From Bacillus sp. FSL H8-0547 (GTDB taxonomy: Bacteria > Bacillota > Bacilli > Bacillales > Bacillaceae), in contig JBBODD010000001.1 of the NCBI GenBank assembly GCA_038002745.1, forward strand, positions 3,224,001 through 3,288,000: a DNA stretch of 64,000 nt. Reading direction: 5' to 3'. Shown here piece after piece: positions 52,918-62,202 of this stretch. Within the stretch, counting starts at the first letter, position 1. Every line of letters begins with the position of its first letter. Position numbers and translations under genes: made by a program. The notes under the pieces are model-generated. The model saw nothing but the letters and a program-made list of their open reading frames with translations, did not search any database and was not told where the DNA came from.

Positions 52918-54408
52918 TTAATCAACCATATCCGTAATTGGCCACCAGTGGAAGCCGTCTTTTTCAAGCAGTTCATCAGCGGCTTTGGGACCCATTGAGC
53001 CGGCTGCATAGTTAGGGAATTCTGCTTTGTTCGTTTCCCATGCTTTTGAGATTGTGTCCACATAGCTCCATGAGAGGGACACTTCATCCCAGTGAGTGAA
53101 GTTGGTGGCGTCTCCGCGCAAGCCGTCATAGATGAGCTTTTCATAGGCTTCAGGCGTGTTGAACTGATCTACGCAGTTGCTGCAGTAGTCAAGCTTGATC
53201 GGCTTGACGTAAGAGCCGCCGCCTGCTTCTTTAGCATTCAGGTGAAGCGTGATGCCTTCATCAGGCTGAATGTGAATGACAAGCAGGTTCGGATGCTTGC
53301 TGTCTACGTCATTTGAGTAGAGATTCATCGGCAGGTCTTTGAACTGTACAACAATCTTCGTTGATTTTGCCGTCATGCGCTTTCCTGTGCGGATATAGAA
53401 AGGCACGCCAGCCCATCTGAAGTTGTCGATCATCAGCTTGCCGGCAACATATGTTTCTGTGTTGGATTCAGGATCTACATTGCTTTCTTCGCGGTACCCT
53501 GGAACAGATACTTCTTCTGATTCGCCTTTGCCGTATTGTCCGCGTACGAAGTAATCAGGCACGTCCTTCTCTGTAAGAGGGCGGAGTGCGCGCATCACTT
53601 TCACTTTTTCAGAGCGGATCTCGTCTGTTTCAAGCTTGATCGGCGGCTCCATCGCAAGAAGGGCGACCATCTGCATTAAGTGATTTTGAACCATATCACG
53701 AAGCGCACCTGAATTTTCATAATAGCGTCCGCGGTCTTCTACACCCAGAACTTCGCTTGAAGTTACCTGAATGTTAGAGATATAGCGGTTGTTCCAAACC
53801 GACTCAAACAAAGCATTTGAGAAGCGGATGACTTCGATATTCTGCACCATCTGTTTTCCGAGATAGTGGTCAATGCGGTAAATTTGATCTTCAGAGAAAG
53901 CTTCGCGGATTTCATCGTTCAGCTCCTGTGCTGAAGGCAGGTCGTGTCCGAACGGCTTTTCAATGACAAGTCGGCTCCAGCCTTCTGTCGCTGTCAGCCC
54001 TTCGCTTTTTAAATTCCGGGCAATCGTTCCGAAAAATTCCGGCGCCATCGCCATGTAGAACATTCTGTTTCCAGGGATGCCGTATTTGCCGTCAAGGTCT
54101 GAAAGCATTCCTTTCAGCTCAAGGTAGGAAGATGGATTTGTCACATCAAATGGATGATAGTAAAAATGCGATGCAAATTCATCGAGTTCAGATGACTGCT
54201 TAATCGATGACTGAATCGAGTCGCTGACATTTGAGCGGAATTCTTCATTCGTCCACGGTCTTCTGCCCACGCCTACAACAGCGAAGTCACTGTCGATTTT
54301 TTTGCTGCGGTGCAAACGGTAGATGGAGGGGAAAAGCTTGCGCTTGGCAAGATCTCCTGTTGCTCCGAAAATTACGATTACTGCTTTTGGTTTATGTTCC
54401 GTATTCAT
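52918..54408 (-). CDS. zwf: Glucose-6-phosphate 1-dehydrogenase
   Basis: Zwf (496 residues) oxidises glucose-6-phosphate to 6-phosphogluconolactone and makes NADPH. Cofactor motif IFGATGDLAKRKLFPSIY, the active-site signature RIDHYLGKQMVQNI with the substrate Lys, then EVLGVEDRGRYYENSGALRD and the EKPFGHDL motif. It is separated from gndA by accessory genes, and the following rnz gene of B. subtilis is absent. Confidence 0.97.
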   Translation of the reverse strand: MNTEHKPKAVIVIFGATGDLAKRKLFPSIYRLHRSKKIDSDFAVVGVGRRPWTNEEFRSNVSDSIQSSIKQSSELDEFASHFYYHPFDVTNPSSYLELKGMLSDLDGKYGIPGNRMFYMAMAPEFFGTIARNLKSEGLTATEGWSRLVIEKPFGHDLPSAQELNDEIREAFSEDQIYRIDHYLGKQMVQNIEVIRFSNALFESVWNNRYISNIQVTSSEVLGVEDRGRYYENSGALRDMVQNHLMQMVALLAMEPPIKLETDEIRSEKVKVMRALRPLTEKDVPDYFVRGQYGKGESEEVSVPGYREESNVDPESNTETYVAGKLMIDNFRWAGVPFYIRTGKRMTAKSTKIVVQFKDLPMNLYSNDVDSKHPNLLVIHIQPDEGITLHLNAKEAGGGSYVKPIKLDYCSNCVDQFNTPEAYEKLIYDGLRGDATNFTHWDEVSLSWSYVDTISKAWETNKAEFPNYAAGSMGPKAADELLEKDGFHWWPITDMVD

Positions 54409-54437
54409 GTATTGAACCTCACTTTGTATCAGCGGAT

Positions 54438-54466
54438 TTATTAATATTGATATGTAACCTGTTCAA
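54438..54466 (-). promoter_or_regulatory. Promoter of zwf
   Basis: Read leftward: TTGAAC (54466-54461), spacer 17, TAATAA (54443-54438). Confidence 0.5.
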
Positions 54467-54661
54467 GTACTTAATTTTAATGCTAACCATGAAGTAAATC
54501 AAACATTTAAGATCAATTTCCTACATAAGTAGTATGAACCATTTCTATTGTATCCATAAAACGGAAATGAAAATGATTACAAGTAAAAGAAGAGATCGTC
54601 AAGAATGAAGATTTTTAGTACGATACAGAGGAAGATACTAGAAATAATCGGGGGTGTCTGT

Positions 54662-55363
54662 ATGAGTTTCATCTTTGAGAATGTCAGAAAAATATACCGT
54701 ACAGGTGAAGTAGAGGTGCCTGCATTAAATGACGTGAGCATTGCCTGCGGAAAAGGAGAAATCATTGTCATTCTAGGACCATCCGGCTCCGGGAAATCCA
54801 CCTTTCTGAACGTGGCCGGAGGCATTGACAGAGCGGACGGGGGACAGGTCACCGTCCAGGGAGAAAACCTTCATGAAATGAACGACAGGCAGCTAACGCT
54901 TTTCAGAAGAAAGCATGCGGGCTTTATTTTTCAGTCCTATAATCTTATTTCTGCACTGACTGTCAGGGAAAATGTTGAAACCGGCGCCGACATCAGCGAT
55001 GATCCTCTTTCCCCTGAAGAAATCCTGGATAAGGTCGGAATGAGTGAACACCAGCACAAATTTCCCCATCAATTAAGCGGGGGAGAGCAGCAGAGAACAG
55101 CCATTGCACGGGCAATCGTAAAAAATCCAAGTATCTTGTTCTGCGATGAGCCGACAGGAGCTCTTGATGAAGAGACCGGGAAAAAAATTCTTTCTCTTAT
55201 TCAGGAAATCAACCGCATATACGGTACAACCATTCTAATGATCACCCATAATCCAGGCATTGCCGATATGGCCCATACCGTTATGAAAATGAAAAGCGGA
55301 AAAATCATTGAAACCATTAAAAATGGGGCTCCAATACCTGCAGAGCAGGTGAAATGGGTATGA
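54662..55363 (+). CDS. MacB/LolD-type ABC exporter ATPase
   Basis: A 233-residue ATPase with Walker [11 protein letters not shown]-loop [19 protein letters not shown], signature [16 protein letters not shown], Walker [16 protein letters not shown] and H-loop ITHNPGIA. The N-terminus [20 protein letters not shown] is typical of the SalX/LolD group that works with FtsX-like permeases in peptide resistance or cell-envelope signalling. ATG 54662 follows gggggtg. Overlaps the permease gene. Confidence 0.9.
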   Translation: MSFIFENVRKIYRTGEVEVPALNDVSIACGKGEIIVILGPSGSGKSTFLNVAGGIDRADGGQVTVQGENLHEMNDRQLTLFRRKHAGFIFQSYNLISALTVRENVETGADISDDPLSPEEILDKVGMSEHQHKFPHQLSGGEQQRTAIARAIVKNPSILFCDEPTGALDEETGKKILSLIQEINRIYGTTILMITHNPGIADMAHTVMKMKSGKIIETIKNGAPIPAEQVKWV

Positions 55364-57612
55364 AAATCAATGCCATGGCTCTGCGCACCATCAGGCAAAA
55401 GCCGCTGCAGTTTGGAGGTTCGGCGCTCCTTCTTGCGGTTGCCGTCATGCTTTTTGTAACGCTCTCAAGCACAATGGCACTGATGGATTCGAGCAATCAG
55501 CTGTTTAGAGAAGAGTATAAGCAGGAGGATTTTCAATTTACAGCAGGAGAGCGGCTGTCTGAGAACCAGCTTGCATCCATTGAAAAAGGATTTGGCGTAA
55601 ACCTGCAGGCCCGCCAATGGCTGGATATCGAATGGAAGGAGGGAGTTACTGCCCGGATTCTTTCCATTCAGCAAGGAATCAATGAACCGTATGTGGTAAA
55701 GGGCCGTTTGCCTGATGAAAAGAATGAAGCAGCCATAACCGCTTCTTTTGCAGATGCACACGGCCTGAAAGTGGGAGAGAGCTGGGAAACCGGTGGGAAA
55801 ACATACAGAATCACTGCCCATGTTTATCTTCCGGACTATATTTACGGCGTTCGTAACGAGAATGACCTGATGGCCGATCCAAAAACATTTGGTGTCGTAC
55901 TGATGGCAAAAGAGGATTTTCCGGGGGGAAATGAACCGCCCGTTTATTATTCCGGTAGATTCTTTGAAAACGGTGATTCTCTAAGCAGTCTCAAAAAGGC
56001 CGTTTCAGAAACAGTTCCTGTCCTGAAATGGACCGATGCAAAAGACAACGTCAGAATTTCATACATTGGCGCAGAAATTGAGTCCAATCAGTCATTTGGG
56101 AGTGTTCTTCCCGTCTTTATCGGACTTCTTGCGCTGTTTATGGTTGTTTTAATGCTTAAAAGGCAAATTGACGTGCAGTCCACTCAAATTGGAACCCTTC
56201 TTGCGCTTGGGTACACGAGAAAAGAAGTTTCGTTCTCCTTTATGATGTATCCTTTGATCATTTCCATTGCCGGCACGGTACTCGGCATAGCGTCGGGACT
56301 GATTGCAGCGGGGCCGCTGACAGAGCTCTACACCGCTTTTTACAATCTTCCCATCTTAAACCGGCTTGCCTTTGATCCGGTGACTCTGATTGCTGGATTT
56401 GCCGTGCCCATTTCCGTTCTTTGTCTGGCCGGTTTCCTGACAATCAGGAAAAAAGTCAACAAACCGCCGCTCCAACTGCTGCATTCAAGACCGTCTTTTT
56501 CAAGAAAAGGAGCGATAAAGCTCCCATTGAAATGGAGCTTTAAAAGAAGGTTCCGTCTGAAGATGCTGCTCAGCAGTCCATCCAAGAGCCTTGTACTCTT
56601 TACAGGAATTCTCTTCTCTTCCTTATTAGTCACCTTTGGATTCATTTCCATGAATTCAATGAACGTGCTGATGGAAAAAACATATGAAGATGCTTATCGC
56701 TATAACTATGCGGTTTATTATCAGGAAGTAAAAACGGAGCCTGTTTCGGCAGAGGAAAGTCCGTTTTCTGCAGCAGAAGCCATTATAAAAGGGAAAGACG
56801 GCAAAAAAGACGTTAAAACGCAGCTCTTTGGCATGGATTCCTCAACGCAGTTGCTGAAACTGATTGAAAGCAGCGGAAAAGAATTAAACAGCACATTGCC
56901 GGACGGGGCAGTCGTAACTCAGGCTTTGGCTGCAGCTGAAGGCCTTGAAGCCGGAGATTCCATCACGATTCAAAATCCTTGGACTAATCAGGAGCAATCC
57001 GTCACCATCACCGGTATCGCAGAAATCTTTATCGGTCATGCCATCTACATGGAGCGCGGGGACGTGAACCGCTTTCTGAACCTTGAAGAAGATGCATACA
57101 TCGGAAAATGGACGCTTGAAAAACCAGAAAAGGAATCTGGAGAAGCAATCGCTGCGATTGAAGACAAAAATGCCATGAAAAAAGGCATGCAACAGCTCCT
57201 TGAGCCAACCAACTATTCGGCAGCAGTCATCGGAGTCTTCGCATTCTTGATCGGACTCATCATCATCTACCTGATCACCAGCATGATGATGGATGAGCAC
57301 ACCGTGAACATTTCCCTGTTGAAAGTCATGGGCTATGACCGGAAAGAAATTTCATCCCTTCTACTGAATGTCTATACTCCGGTCGTCATAGCGGGATACG
57401 TACTCGGTGTTCCCCTTGCATTTATCAGCTATAAAGGACTGATGGCATCAGTTTCAGAATCGACCGGATTTTCACTTCCAATCGAACCTGACTATCTGAT
57501 GACAGCCGCCGGTTTTGTCATCATCTATGCATCATATGTAATCTCCCTGCAGCTCTCAAAGCGAAAAATCAGCCGCATTCCGCTGCAGGAAGTGCTGAAG
57601 CGCCAGGAGTAG
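55360..57612 (+). CDS. FtsX-like ABC transporter permease
   Basis: A 750-residue permease with two FtsX halves. One membrane segment at about 18-40 precedes a large extracytoplasmic domain (45-240), then three segments between about 250 and 360. A second single segment (about 405-430) precedes another outer domain (440-610), then three segments (620-740). The loops KRQIDVQSTQIGTLLALGYTRKE and MGYDRKEISSLL are coupling motifs. Start ATG 55360 with aggtga upstream. Such pairs often act on antimicrobial peptides, but no histidine kinase is nearby. Confidence 0.85.
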   Translation: MKINAMALRTIRQKPLQFGGSALLLAVAVMLFVTLSSTMALMDSSNQLFREEYKQEDFQFTAGERLSENQLASIEKGFGVNLQARQWLDIEWKEGVTARILSIQQGINEPYVVKGRLPDEKNEAAITASFADAHGLKVGESWETGGKTYRITAHVYLPDYIYGVRNENDLMADPKTFGVVLMAKEDFPGGNEPPVYYSGRFFENGDSLSSLKKAVSETVPVLKWTDAKDNVRISYIGAEIESNQSFGSVLPVFIGLLALFMVVLMLKRQIDVQSTQIGTLLALGYTRKEVSFSFMMYPLIISIAGTVLGIASGLIAAGPLTELYTAFYNLPILNRLAFDPVTLIAGFAVPISVLCLAGFLTIRKKVNKPPLQLLHSRPSFSRKGAIKLPLKWSFKRRFRLKMLLSSPSKSLVLFTGILFSSLLVTFGFISMNSMNVLMEKTYEDAYRYNYAVYYQEVKTEPVSAEESPFSAAEAIIKGKDGKKDVKTQLFGMDSSTQLLKLIESSGKELNSTLPDGAVVTQALAAAEGLEAGDSITIQNPWTNQEQSVTITGIAEIFIGHAIYMERGDVNRFLNLEEDAYIGKWTLEKPEKESGEAIAAIEDKNAMKKGMQQLLEPTNYSAAVIGVFAFLIGLIIIYLITSMMMDEHTVNISLLKVMGYDRKEISSLLLNVYTPVVIAGYVLGVPLAFISYKGLMASVSESTGFSLPIEPDYLMTAAGFVIIYASYVISLQLSKRKISRIPLQEVLKRQE

Positions 57613-57689
57613 TTGGATTGTTATTGCCCTGGAAATTTGAGGAGGATAGAGTTTTGTTTGAGGCGGGAAAATATCAATAGCACAATAAA

Positions 57690-57729
57690 ATGCAGGTTCA
57701 TTCGAATTGAATTGAACCTGCTATTTTTT
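57690..57729 (+). terminator. Terminator after the ABC exporter
   Basis: GCAGGTTCA / TGAACCTGC stem then TATTTTTTT. The rest of 57613-57999 is AT-rich without a supported gene; TATGAT at 57864-57869 may be a -10 element. Confidence 0.85.
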
Positions 57730-57999
57730 TAATACAAGGTTTAAAACTGTTTCTGCGCAGGAAAAGTTTCCTGGTCAAATGCTGTAAATACGATTATTGA
57801 TTATGAAACTTACCGTTAAAATTAATGGTATGAATCCTGCAACCTTCTGGGATTTTATGATAGTATGATAAAATAATAGATATACCATTAAAAGGGAATT
57901 TTGGATTTCGCGCTTTTTTTAAAGAGTCAGCAACTTGCCAATGGACTTTGTTGGAATGAATCTTAAACAAATGTATTAATTATGAACAGGGGCCTTTTC

Positions 58000-58410
58000 A
58001 TGAATAAAGATTCAAAGATGAGAAAGATTCAGCAAAAATACAGAAATGATATTGAATTCAAAAGCAGTAAGCGTAAAAATGGAGCAGAAGCAGTAATTAT
58101 TGTTTTTTTATTCATCTTCCTTTTATACTTTGGGACTCAATTTTCAGTTTCAGAACCTGGGGGTATTCAACCACTTCAAGCTAGTGATGTTGAGGGAAAC
58201 TGGATGGAAGTCACTATAGTAATTGATGATGCCTTGAAAACGAGTAATAAAGAATATACTGGGATAGCAATCGACTTTAATCCTAAACCTATAAGAATAA
58301 TCCTAAAGACTTCATTGAAAAATACTAATTTGCAGGGCGATGATCTAAATAAACTTATTGGGGCAGCTAATGAGTATGTTGTATCAAATAATCTGCCTGC
58401 TTTATTATAA
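58000..58410 (+). CDS. Single-span membrane protein, truncated by an in-frame stop
   Basis: 136 residues: basic cytoplasmic N-terminus (MNKDSKMRKIQQKYRNDIEF), one membrane helix (about 31-50, AEAVIIVFLFIFLLYFGTQF) and an outer domain (VEGNWMEVTIVIDDALKTSN and onward). After the TAA at 58408 the same frame continues with protein-like DTDTYEISVRSKNNEELARK to a second stop at 58492-58494. The gene was probably about 163 residues and has lost its C-terminus. Start ATG 58000 with agggg upstream. Family unknown. Confidence 0.55.
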   Translation: MNKDSKMRKIQQKYRNDIEFKSSKRKNGAEAVIIVFLFIFLLYFGTQFSVSEPGGIQPLQASDVEGNWMEVTIVIDDALKTSNKEYTGIAIDFNPKPIRIILKTSLKNTNLQGDDLNKLIGAANEYVVSNNLPALL

Positions 58411-58500
58411 GACACTGATACTTATGAAATTAGTGTACGATCAAAAAATAATGAAGAATTAGCTCGTAAAGAGTTTGATAATCAGGGGAGGTAAAATTTT

Positions 58501-58665
58501 ATGGAGTTTAAAAAAGTATTTGCCTTCGGATACATGGTATTTCTGATGATCCTTGCGTTCATTTACTTCATCATACCCTCAGAAAATACATGGATTGCAA
58601 TTATCATACTGTGTGTACTCTTTGGTATCTATCAAGTCGTTATCGCAGGAACGCTAAAAAAATAG
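58501..58665 (+). CDS. Small two-helix membrane protein, unknown
   Basis: 54 residues, MEFKKVFAFGYMVFLMILAF then IYFIIPSENTWIAIIILCVL and FGIYQVVIAGTLKK: two membrane helices joined by PSENT. The ribosome site ggggagg lies within the lost 3' end of the preceding gene, so both were likely one operon. No family recognised. Confidence 0.6.
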   Translation: MEFKKVFAFGYMVFLMILAFIYFIIPSENTWIAIIILCVLFGIYQVVIAGTLKK

Positions 58666-58881
58666 ACAATTGCCTCTTTCCAACTTTGAACCGAGATTCT
58701 TTTAAAACGGTAAGATACACGTAATGAGCTATTCGCAGTGATACATACAGAATGATTACAGGTTCACCCTACCAAAATGCAGTGAATTATTTGAAAAATG
58801 AAACTTTTATCTGCTGTTGACGTAAATAGAACAAATCAACTTTATTTTGGGTTTGCAATTGTTTTATAAGGGGGGCAAGGT

Positions 58882-59481
58882 ATGAAAAAGTATGCAATTA
58901 TCGCTTTGGTCATATTTCTAGCAATGATGATCATCAATAATCTAAATATGGGAGATGAGGCAGAGAAATTAAAGCAGGAAAGAGACAATCTGACTGAGCA
59001 GGTTGCAGCTTTGAAAGAAGACAATGCAAAAAAATCTTCAGTATTAGATGATACATTGAAAGAAAATGAACGATTGATTAATGATTTTACCAGCCTTAAA
59101 AATGAAATTGATGAATTAAGAACACCAGTTGAGTATCAAGATTTCCTGGATGCGGTTCAGACAGTCGAATCTTATAAAGTGGAAGGATCTTTCAGTGAGG
59201 CAAAAGAGTTGGTTGCAGCTACCACAGGCTTCTCCTCTTTAGACAGAGCGGGAAATTGTCCTTGCGGTTTTTCATTTGAAAACGGAAGAAACATCGAATG
59301 GAAGCCAAAATCTGTGCTTGATCTAAAGGAACTGGGGATCGAAGGAGAAAAAATTATACTTACCTATCAAACAGGAGAAATGATAAAGGACGATTATCAA
59401 TTTGTCATGACGAACACTGAAGGAGTTAATGATAAGACACTTAAGTGGAGAATCGAAGAAATTAAAACAACCAAGAGATAG
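58882..59481 (+). CDS. Membrane-anchored coiled-coil protein, unknown
   Basis: 199 residues: an uncleaved signal anchor (KYAIIALVIFLAMMIINNL), a coiled coil (about 25-80, AEKLKQERDNLTEQVAALKE) and an outer domain containing NCPCGFSF, a possible Cys-x-Cys redox or metal pair, then YQTGEMIKDDYQFVMTNTEG. Aagggggg lies upstream. 216 empty bases separate it from the 54-residue gene. Architecture resembles small secreted accessory proteins of bacilli, family unknown. Confidence 0.65.
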   Translation: MKKYAIIALVIFLAMMIINNLNMGDEAEKLKQERDNLTEQVAALKEDNAKKSSVLDDTLKENERLINDFTSLKNEIDELRTPVEYQDFLDAVQTVESYKVEGSFSEAKELVAATTGFSSLDRAGNCPCGFSFENGRNIEWKPKSVLDLKELGIEGEKIILTYQTGEMIKDDYQFVMTNTEGVNDKTLKWRIEEIKTTKR

Positions 59482-59534
59482 CGTATTTGTATCCATATAC
59501 AGCAGGCTGCACCGCTGTGAGAAGGGAGAAATTG

Positions 59535-59903
59535 ATGAAGAAACTATTTATTGCCGTCCTTTTATTAGGAGTATTGTCAGGATGCACGAATCAATTTATA
59601 AACTTTTCGGGAGAAAGCAAAAGCTGGACCGGAAAATACACAGCAACTATTGATGGAAATGAAGAGCATGGCAGCTACGAATTTCATTTTAAAGACGGAA
59701 ATGAGAGCACTCAATTTAACGCTCTTGACATAAACATATGCGATGGAAAGACGACTCAATCAGAAAAAAATGTTAAAGCCGCTACGATTACTCTGTCTTC
59801 CAACTGCAGAGGATGTTCTGTAACAGGAAAAGGGGAAAAGCAGAAGGTGACAATTAAATGGGACGATCAGAATGAGGAAACCTTCTATTTGCAGGAGAAG
59901 TAA
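59535..59903 (+). CDS. Putative small lipoprotein, unknown
   Basis: 122 residues. Signal peptide MKKLFIAVLLLGVLSGC ends in lipobox LSGC. The mature part is beta-rich with repeated polar strands (SWTGKYTATIDGNEEHGSYE, VKAATITLSSNCRGCSV, QKVTIKWDDQNEETFYL) suggesting a small beta-barrel or sandwich; extra Cys in INICDG and NCRGC. Start ATG 59535 with aagggagaa upstream. Confidence 0.7.
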   Translation: MKKLFIAVLLLGVLSGCTNQFINFSGESKSWTGKYTATIDGNEEHGSYEFHFKDGNESTQFNALDINICDGKTTQSEKNVKAATITLSSNCRGCSVTGKGEKQKVTIKWDDQNEETFYLQEK

Positions 59904-59956
59904 ATTTGACGAGCGAATTGATGTGACAGTTTACTTTGGAGGTCCGACAATCGAAT

Positions 59957-60106
59957 ATGAACAGAAGAAGTATAAGAAGAGACTCATTTAAAGAGAAATG
60001 CAGGGAATTTGGATTTGAAATTCTGTTTGAAGTTGTTTGGAATATCATCACGTTTGTTCCTAGGATGCTGTTTCGTCTTGTGAAAAGCATTTTTGATCAT
60101 AATTAA
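59957..60106 (+). CDS. Small basic/hydrophobic protein, unknown
   Basis: 49 residues: MNRRSIRRDSFKEKCREFGF, then EILFEVVWNIITFVPRMLFR and LVKSIFDHN. Basic N-terminus followed by an amphipathic or membrane helix. Ggaggt is 13 bases before the ATG, rather far. It shares layout and the pattern LFE/D...P-R-LFRLVKSIF with the 58-residue protein at 25209, so the two may be distant relatives. Confidence 0.45.
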   Translation: MNRRSIRRDSFKEKCREFGFEILFEVVWNIITFVPRMLFRLVKSIFDHN

Positions 60107-60273
60107 TGCTCCGTAATCATCTGAAATTAAAAGATAGATGGAGAGATTCATGGACATACAGTGCTTTAAAGTATGAATAGACACAAGGTTAACTCTAATT
60201 ACTGGGCTGGCAGATGTGGGACATATTGAAAAAATTGATAATAAATTAGTTGAAAATCGCTTGGAGTGATCGT

Positions 60274-60437
60274 ATGTCTAAATATATAAGTATCTTCTTT
60301 TTGGCTCTCTCTTCATGAGAGGGGGAAATGCTGCGGAAGAGGCTGTATACACATTCGGGGCCATCATCGTCATCTTACTTTCATTTTTAGTCTCACAAAT
60401 TTACCAATTAATTGATTTAATTCGAAAGAAATACTAA
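60274..60437 (+). pseudogene. Frameshifted small membrane protein gene
   Basis: ATG 60274 (ribosome site ggagtgat) reads MSKYISIFFLALSS and stops at 60318. From 60315 another frame reads MRGGNAAEEAVYTFGAIIVI then LLSFLVSQIYQLIDLIRKKY to 60437. Together they look like one two-helix membrane protein broken by a single-base change. Two overlapping genes (ATGA) are the alternative, but the second has no ribosome site of its own. Confidence 0.5.
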
Positions 60438-60470
60438 ACAGCCCTTTATTCCTAAAGAGGCTGTTTTTTT
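60436..60470 (+). terminator. Terminator after the frameshifted gene
   Basis: AAACAGCC / GGCTGTTT with a 15-base loop and T run. Confidence 0.85.
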
Positions 60471-60480
60471 CATGCATTCG

Positions 60481-60867
60481 TTATTTTTTCATCTCCTGGT
60501 AATATACCTCAAGAAGCTTTTCGACTGGAATATCGTCAATTGTCATACCTGCTATATCACAATCTGCGATGCGCATGTTTTTCAGGCTGCTGTTCGTAAT
60601 GGTCGTTCCCTGAAGGTCACATCTTTCAAAAGAGATTGGTTCTTCATCATCTCCGAGGTTTGTATCCATAAAGCGGGCTCCTGCAAGAGTGACTAATCTC
60701 ATTTTGCTGTAAGAAAGGTTTAAATCCGCGAAAAATGAATGTCTGAAATTAATATTCTGAAATTTTGAGTGACTGAGGTTACAGTTGCTGATATGAGTAT
60801 TCATTAAATTGCTGTTACTAAAGGAACTGCCTTCTGCGTTTACTTGATAGAACTCTGTTTGACTCAT
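60481..60867 (-). CDS. Pentapeptide-repeat protein
   Basis: 128 residues with about 15 repeats of the A(N/D)LxX type: FSNSNLMNTHISNCNLSHSK, FQNINFRHSFFADLNLSYSK, then CDLQGTTITNSSLKNMRIAD. This folds as a quadrilateral beta-helix. Some family members protect gyrase from quinolones or toxins; most have no known role. It follows the GNAT gene by 10 bases in the same direction. Confidence 0.8.
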   Translation of the reverse strand: MSQTEFYQVNAEGSSFSNSNLMNTHISNCNLSHSKFQNINFRHSFFADLNLSYSKMRLVTLAGARFMDTNLGDDEEPISFERCDLQGTTITNSSLKNMRIADCDIAGMTIDDIPVEKLLEVYYQEMKK

Positions 60868-60877
60868 ATTGCAGTTT

Positions 60878-61405
60878 TCATATTGAGTTTTCGAAAAATC
60901 TTGATTCTCTGTCAGCCTTTCTATCTATATCTGCAGAACTTTCTCTTCTCTTTATATAACAGTATTCATCTTCTGTTTTGAAAGTGGTTCGATACCCCAT
61001 CTTCTCGTAAAAATGGTGGTTATTCACTTGTCTGCTGGATGTCTCAAGGTCCCATGTTCTTACGGCCGGAAATTCCTCTTCCATTAACTCAATGACCTTT
61101 GAGCCAATTTTTTTTCCCTGATAATCGGGGGCCAGGAAGATCCGGTCTAATCTGCCGAAAGATTTACCCGTTATACTCACGATGATGCCGCCAACAATAT
61201 TGCTGTTATAGATGATTTTAAAGTAAATCAATTCTTCAATCATATATTTTGTCATTTCAACTGAAGAATATCCAGGAGGCTGGATGTTGTAATCAATCAT
61301 TTCCTGATTTGGAAGCCATCTTCTTGCTTCTTCATCAAATGCAGTTTTCATTATGTCTGTTAGCATTGCTGCATCTGATATGACTGCTCTTTCGATTGTT
61401 ATCAC
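60878..61405 (-). CDS. GNAT family N-acetyltransferase
   Basis: 175 residues. The acetyl-CoA site is in the segment GRLDRIFLAPDYQGKKIGSK (Q/R-x-x-G-x-G/A type), followed by WDLETSSRQVNNHHFYEKMG with the typical C-terminal Tyr. The start is GTG 61405 with aaagggag upstream; the open frame to 61495 has no ribosome site. Substrate unknown. Probably cotranscribed with the pentapeptide-repeat gene. Confidence 0.85.
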   Translation of the reverse strand: MITIERAVISDAAMLTDIMKTAFDEEARRWLPNQEMIDYNIQPPGYSSVEMTKYMIEELIYFKIIYNSNIVGGIIVSITGKSFGRLDRIFLAPDYQGKKIGSKVIELMEEEFPAVRTWDLETSSRQVNNHHFYEKMGYRTTFKTEDEYCYIKRRESSADIDRKADRESRFFENSI

Positions 61406-61576
61406 TGTTTTATTCTCCCTTTTTCCAAATAGAAATAAATTCTGTTCAACTATAAAAATCTTTAAGTTTGCAGGCTGCCAAGTATATAATATCATGAAAA
61501 GTAAACGTTACCATATATTTAAAATTAAGTGGAATATTAGATATGAGCAGATACATCTTTCATATTGAGCATAATT

Positions 61577-61603
61577 TTTCAACTTTTTCTACTAAAACAC
61601 GAC
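61577..61603 (+). promoter_or_regulatory. Candidate ECF-sigma promoter
   Basis: TTTCAAC (61577-61583), 16 bases beginning with a T run, then CGAC (61600-61603). The AAC plus CGAC arrangement is the usual autoregulated ECF form (sigma-X-like -10). A second CGTC lies at about 61620. Confidence 0.4.
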
Positions 61604-61665
61604 TTTTCAATACAACATACGTCTAAATAACAGGCACCCACAATCTAAGGAAGAGGACGATTCAT

Positions 61666-62202
61666 TTGGAAGATGCTAGAGAGACCGAAATAGAAGAATG
61701 GTACAGCCACTATCATCAGACCATTTTCAAGTACATTCTAATGATGACGAAAGATTATCAGCAGGCTGAAGACTTAACGCACGAAACGTTTTTAAAGGCA
61801 TTCAGGCAGCATCATACCTTCAGGCAGGAATCAAGTCCGAAAACCTGGCTGTTTCGAATTGCGCACAATGTGACGGTTGATTACGCAAGAAAGCAAAAGC
61901 CGGTTCGATTAATAATGGAACTCTTCCGTCAGAAGAAAGACTCCTGCTTGCTTCCGGAGCATTTCGTTGAGATGAAAGAGAGGTCACAGGAGCTTTATCA
62001 GGCCTTGGAAATGCTGAAGGATTCGCATCGTGAGGTTATTATTCTCCGTAAAATCAAGGGATTCTCAATCAGCGAGACGTCCGAAATACTCGGCTGGTCA
62101 GAAACCAAGGTGAAATCCACACTCTCAAGAGCCATTCTTGCCCTGGAAAAAACATTGATCAAGGAGGGTTATCAGGATGAACAAAGAAGTAAGTTACTAT
62201 GA
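61666..62202 (+). CDS. ECF-type RNA polymerase sigma factor
   Basis: 178 residues. Region 2 is DYQQAEDLTHETFLKAFRQH, then SPKTWLFRIAHNVTVDYARK. Region 4 is ALEMLKDSHREVIILRKIKG, then FSISETSEILGWSETKVKST, the helix-turn-helix. It is of the SigX/SigV/SigM size. Start TTG 61666 with gagga upstream. The downstream gene is its likely anti-sigma factor, with a 26-base overlap. Confidence 0.9.
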   Translation: MEDARETEIEEWYSHYHQTIFKYILMMTKDYQQAEDLTHETFLKAFRQHHTFRQESSPKTWLFRIAHNVTVDYARKQKPVRLIMELFRQKKDSCLLPEHFVEMKERSQELYQALEMLKDSHREVIILRKIKGFSISETSEILGWSETKVKSTLSRAILALEKTLIKEGYQDEQRSKLL

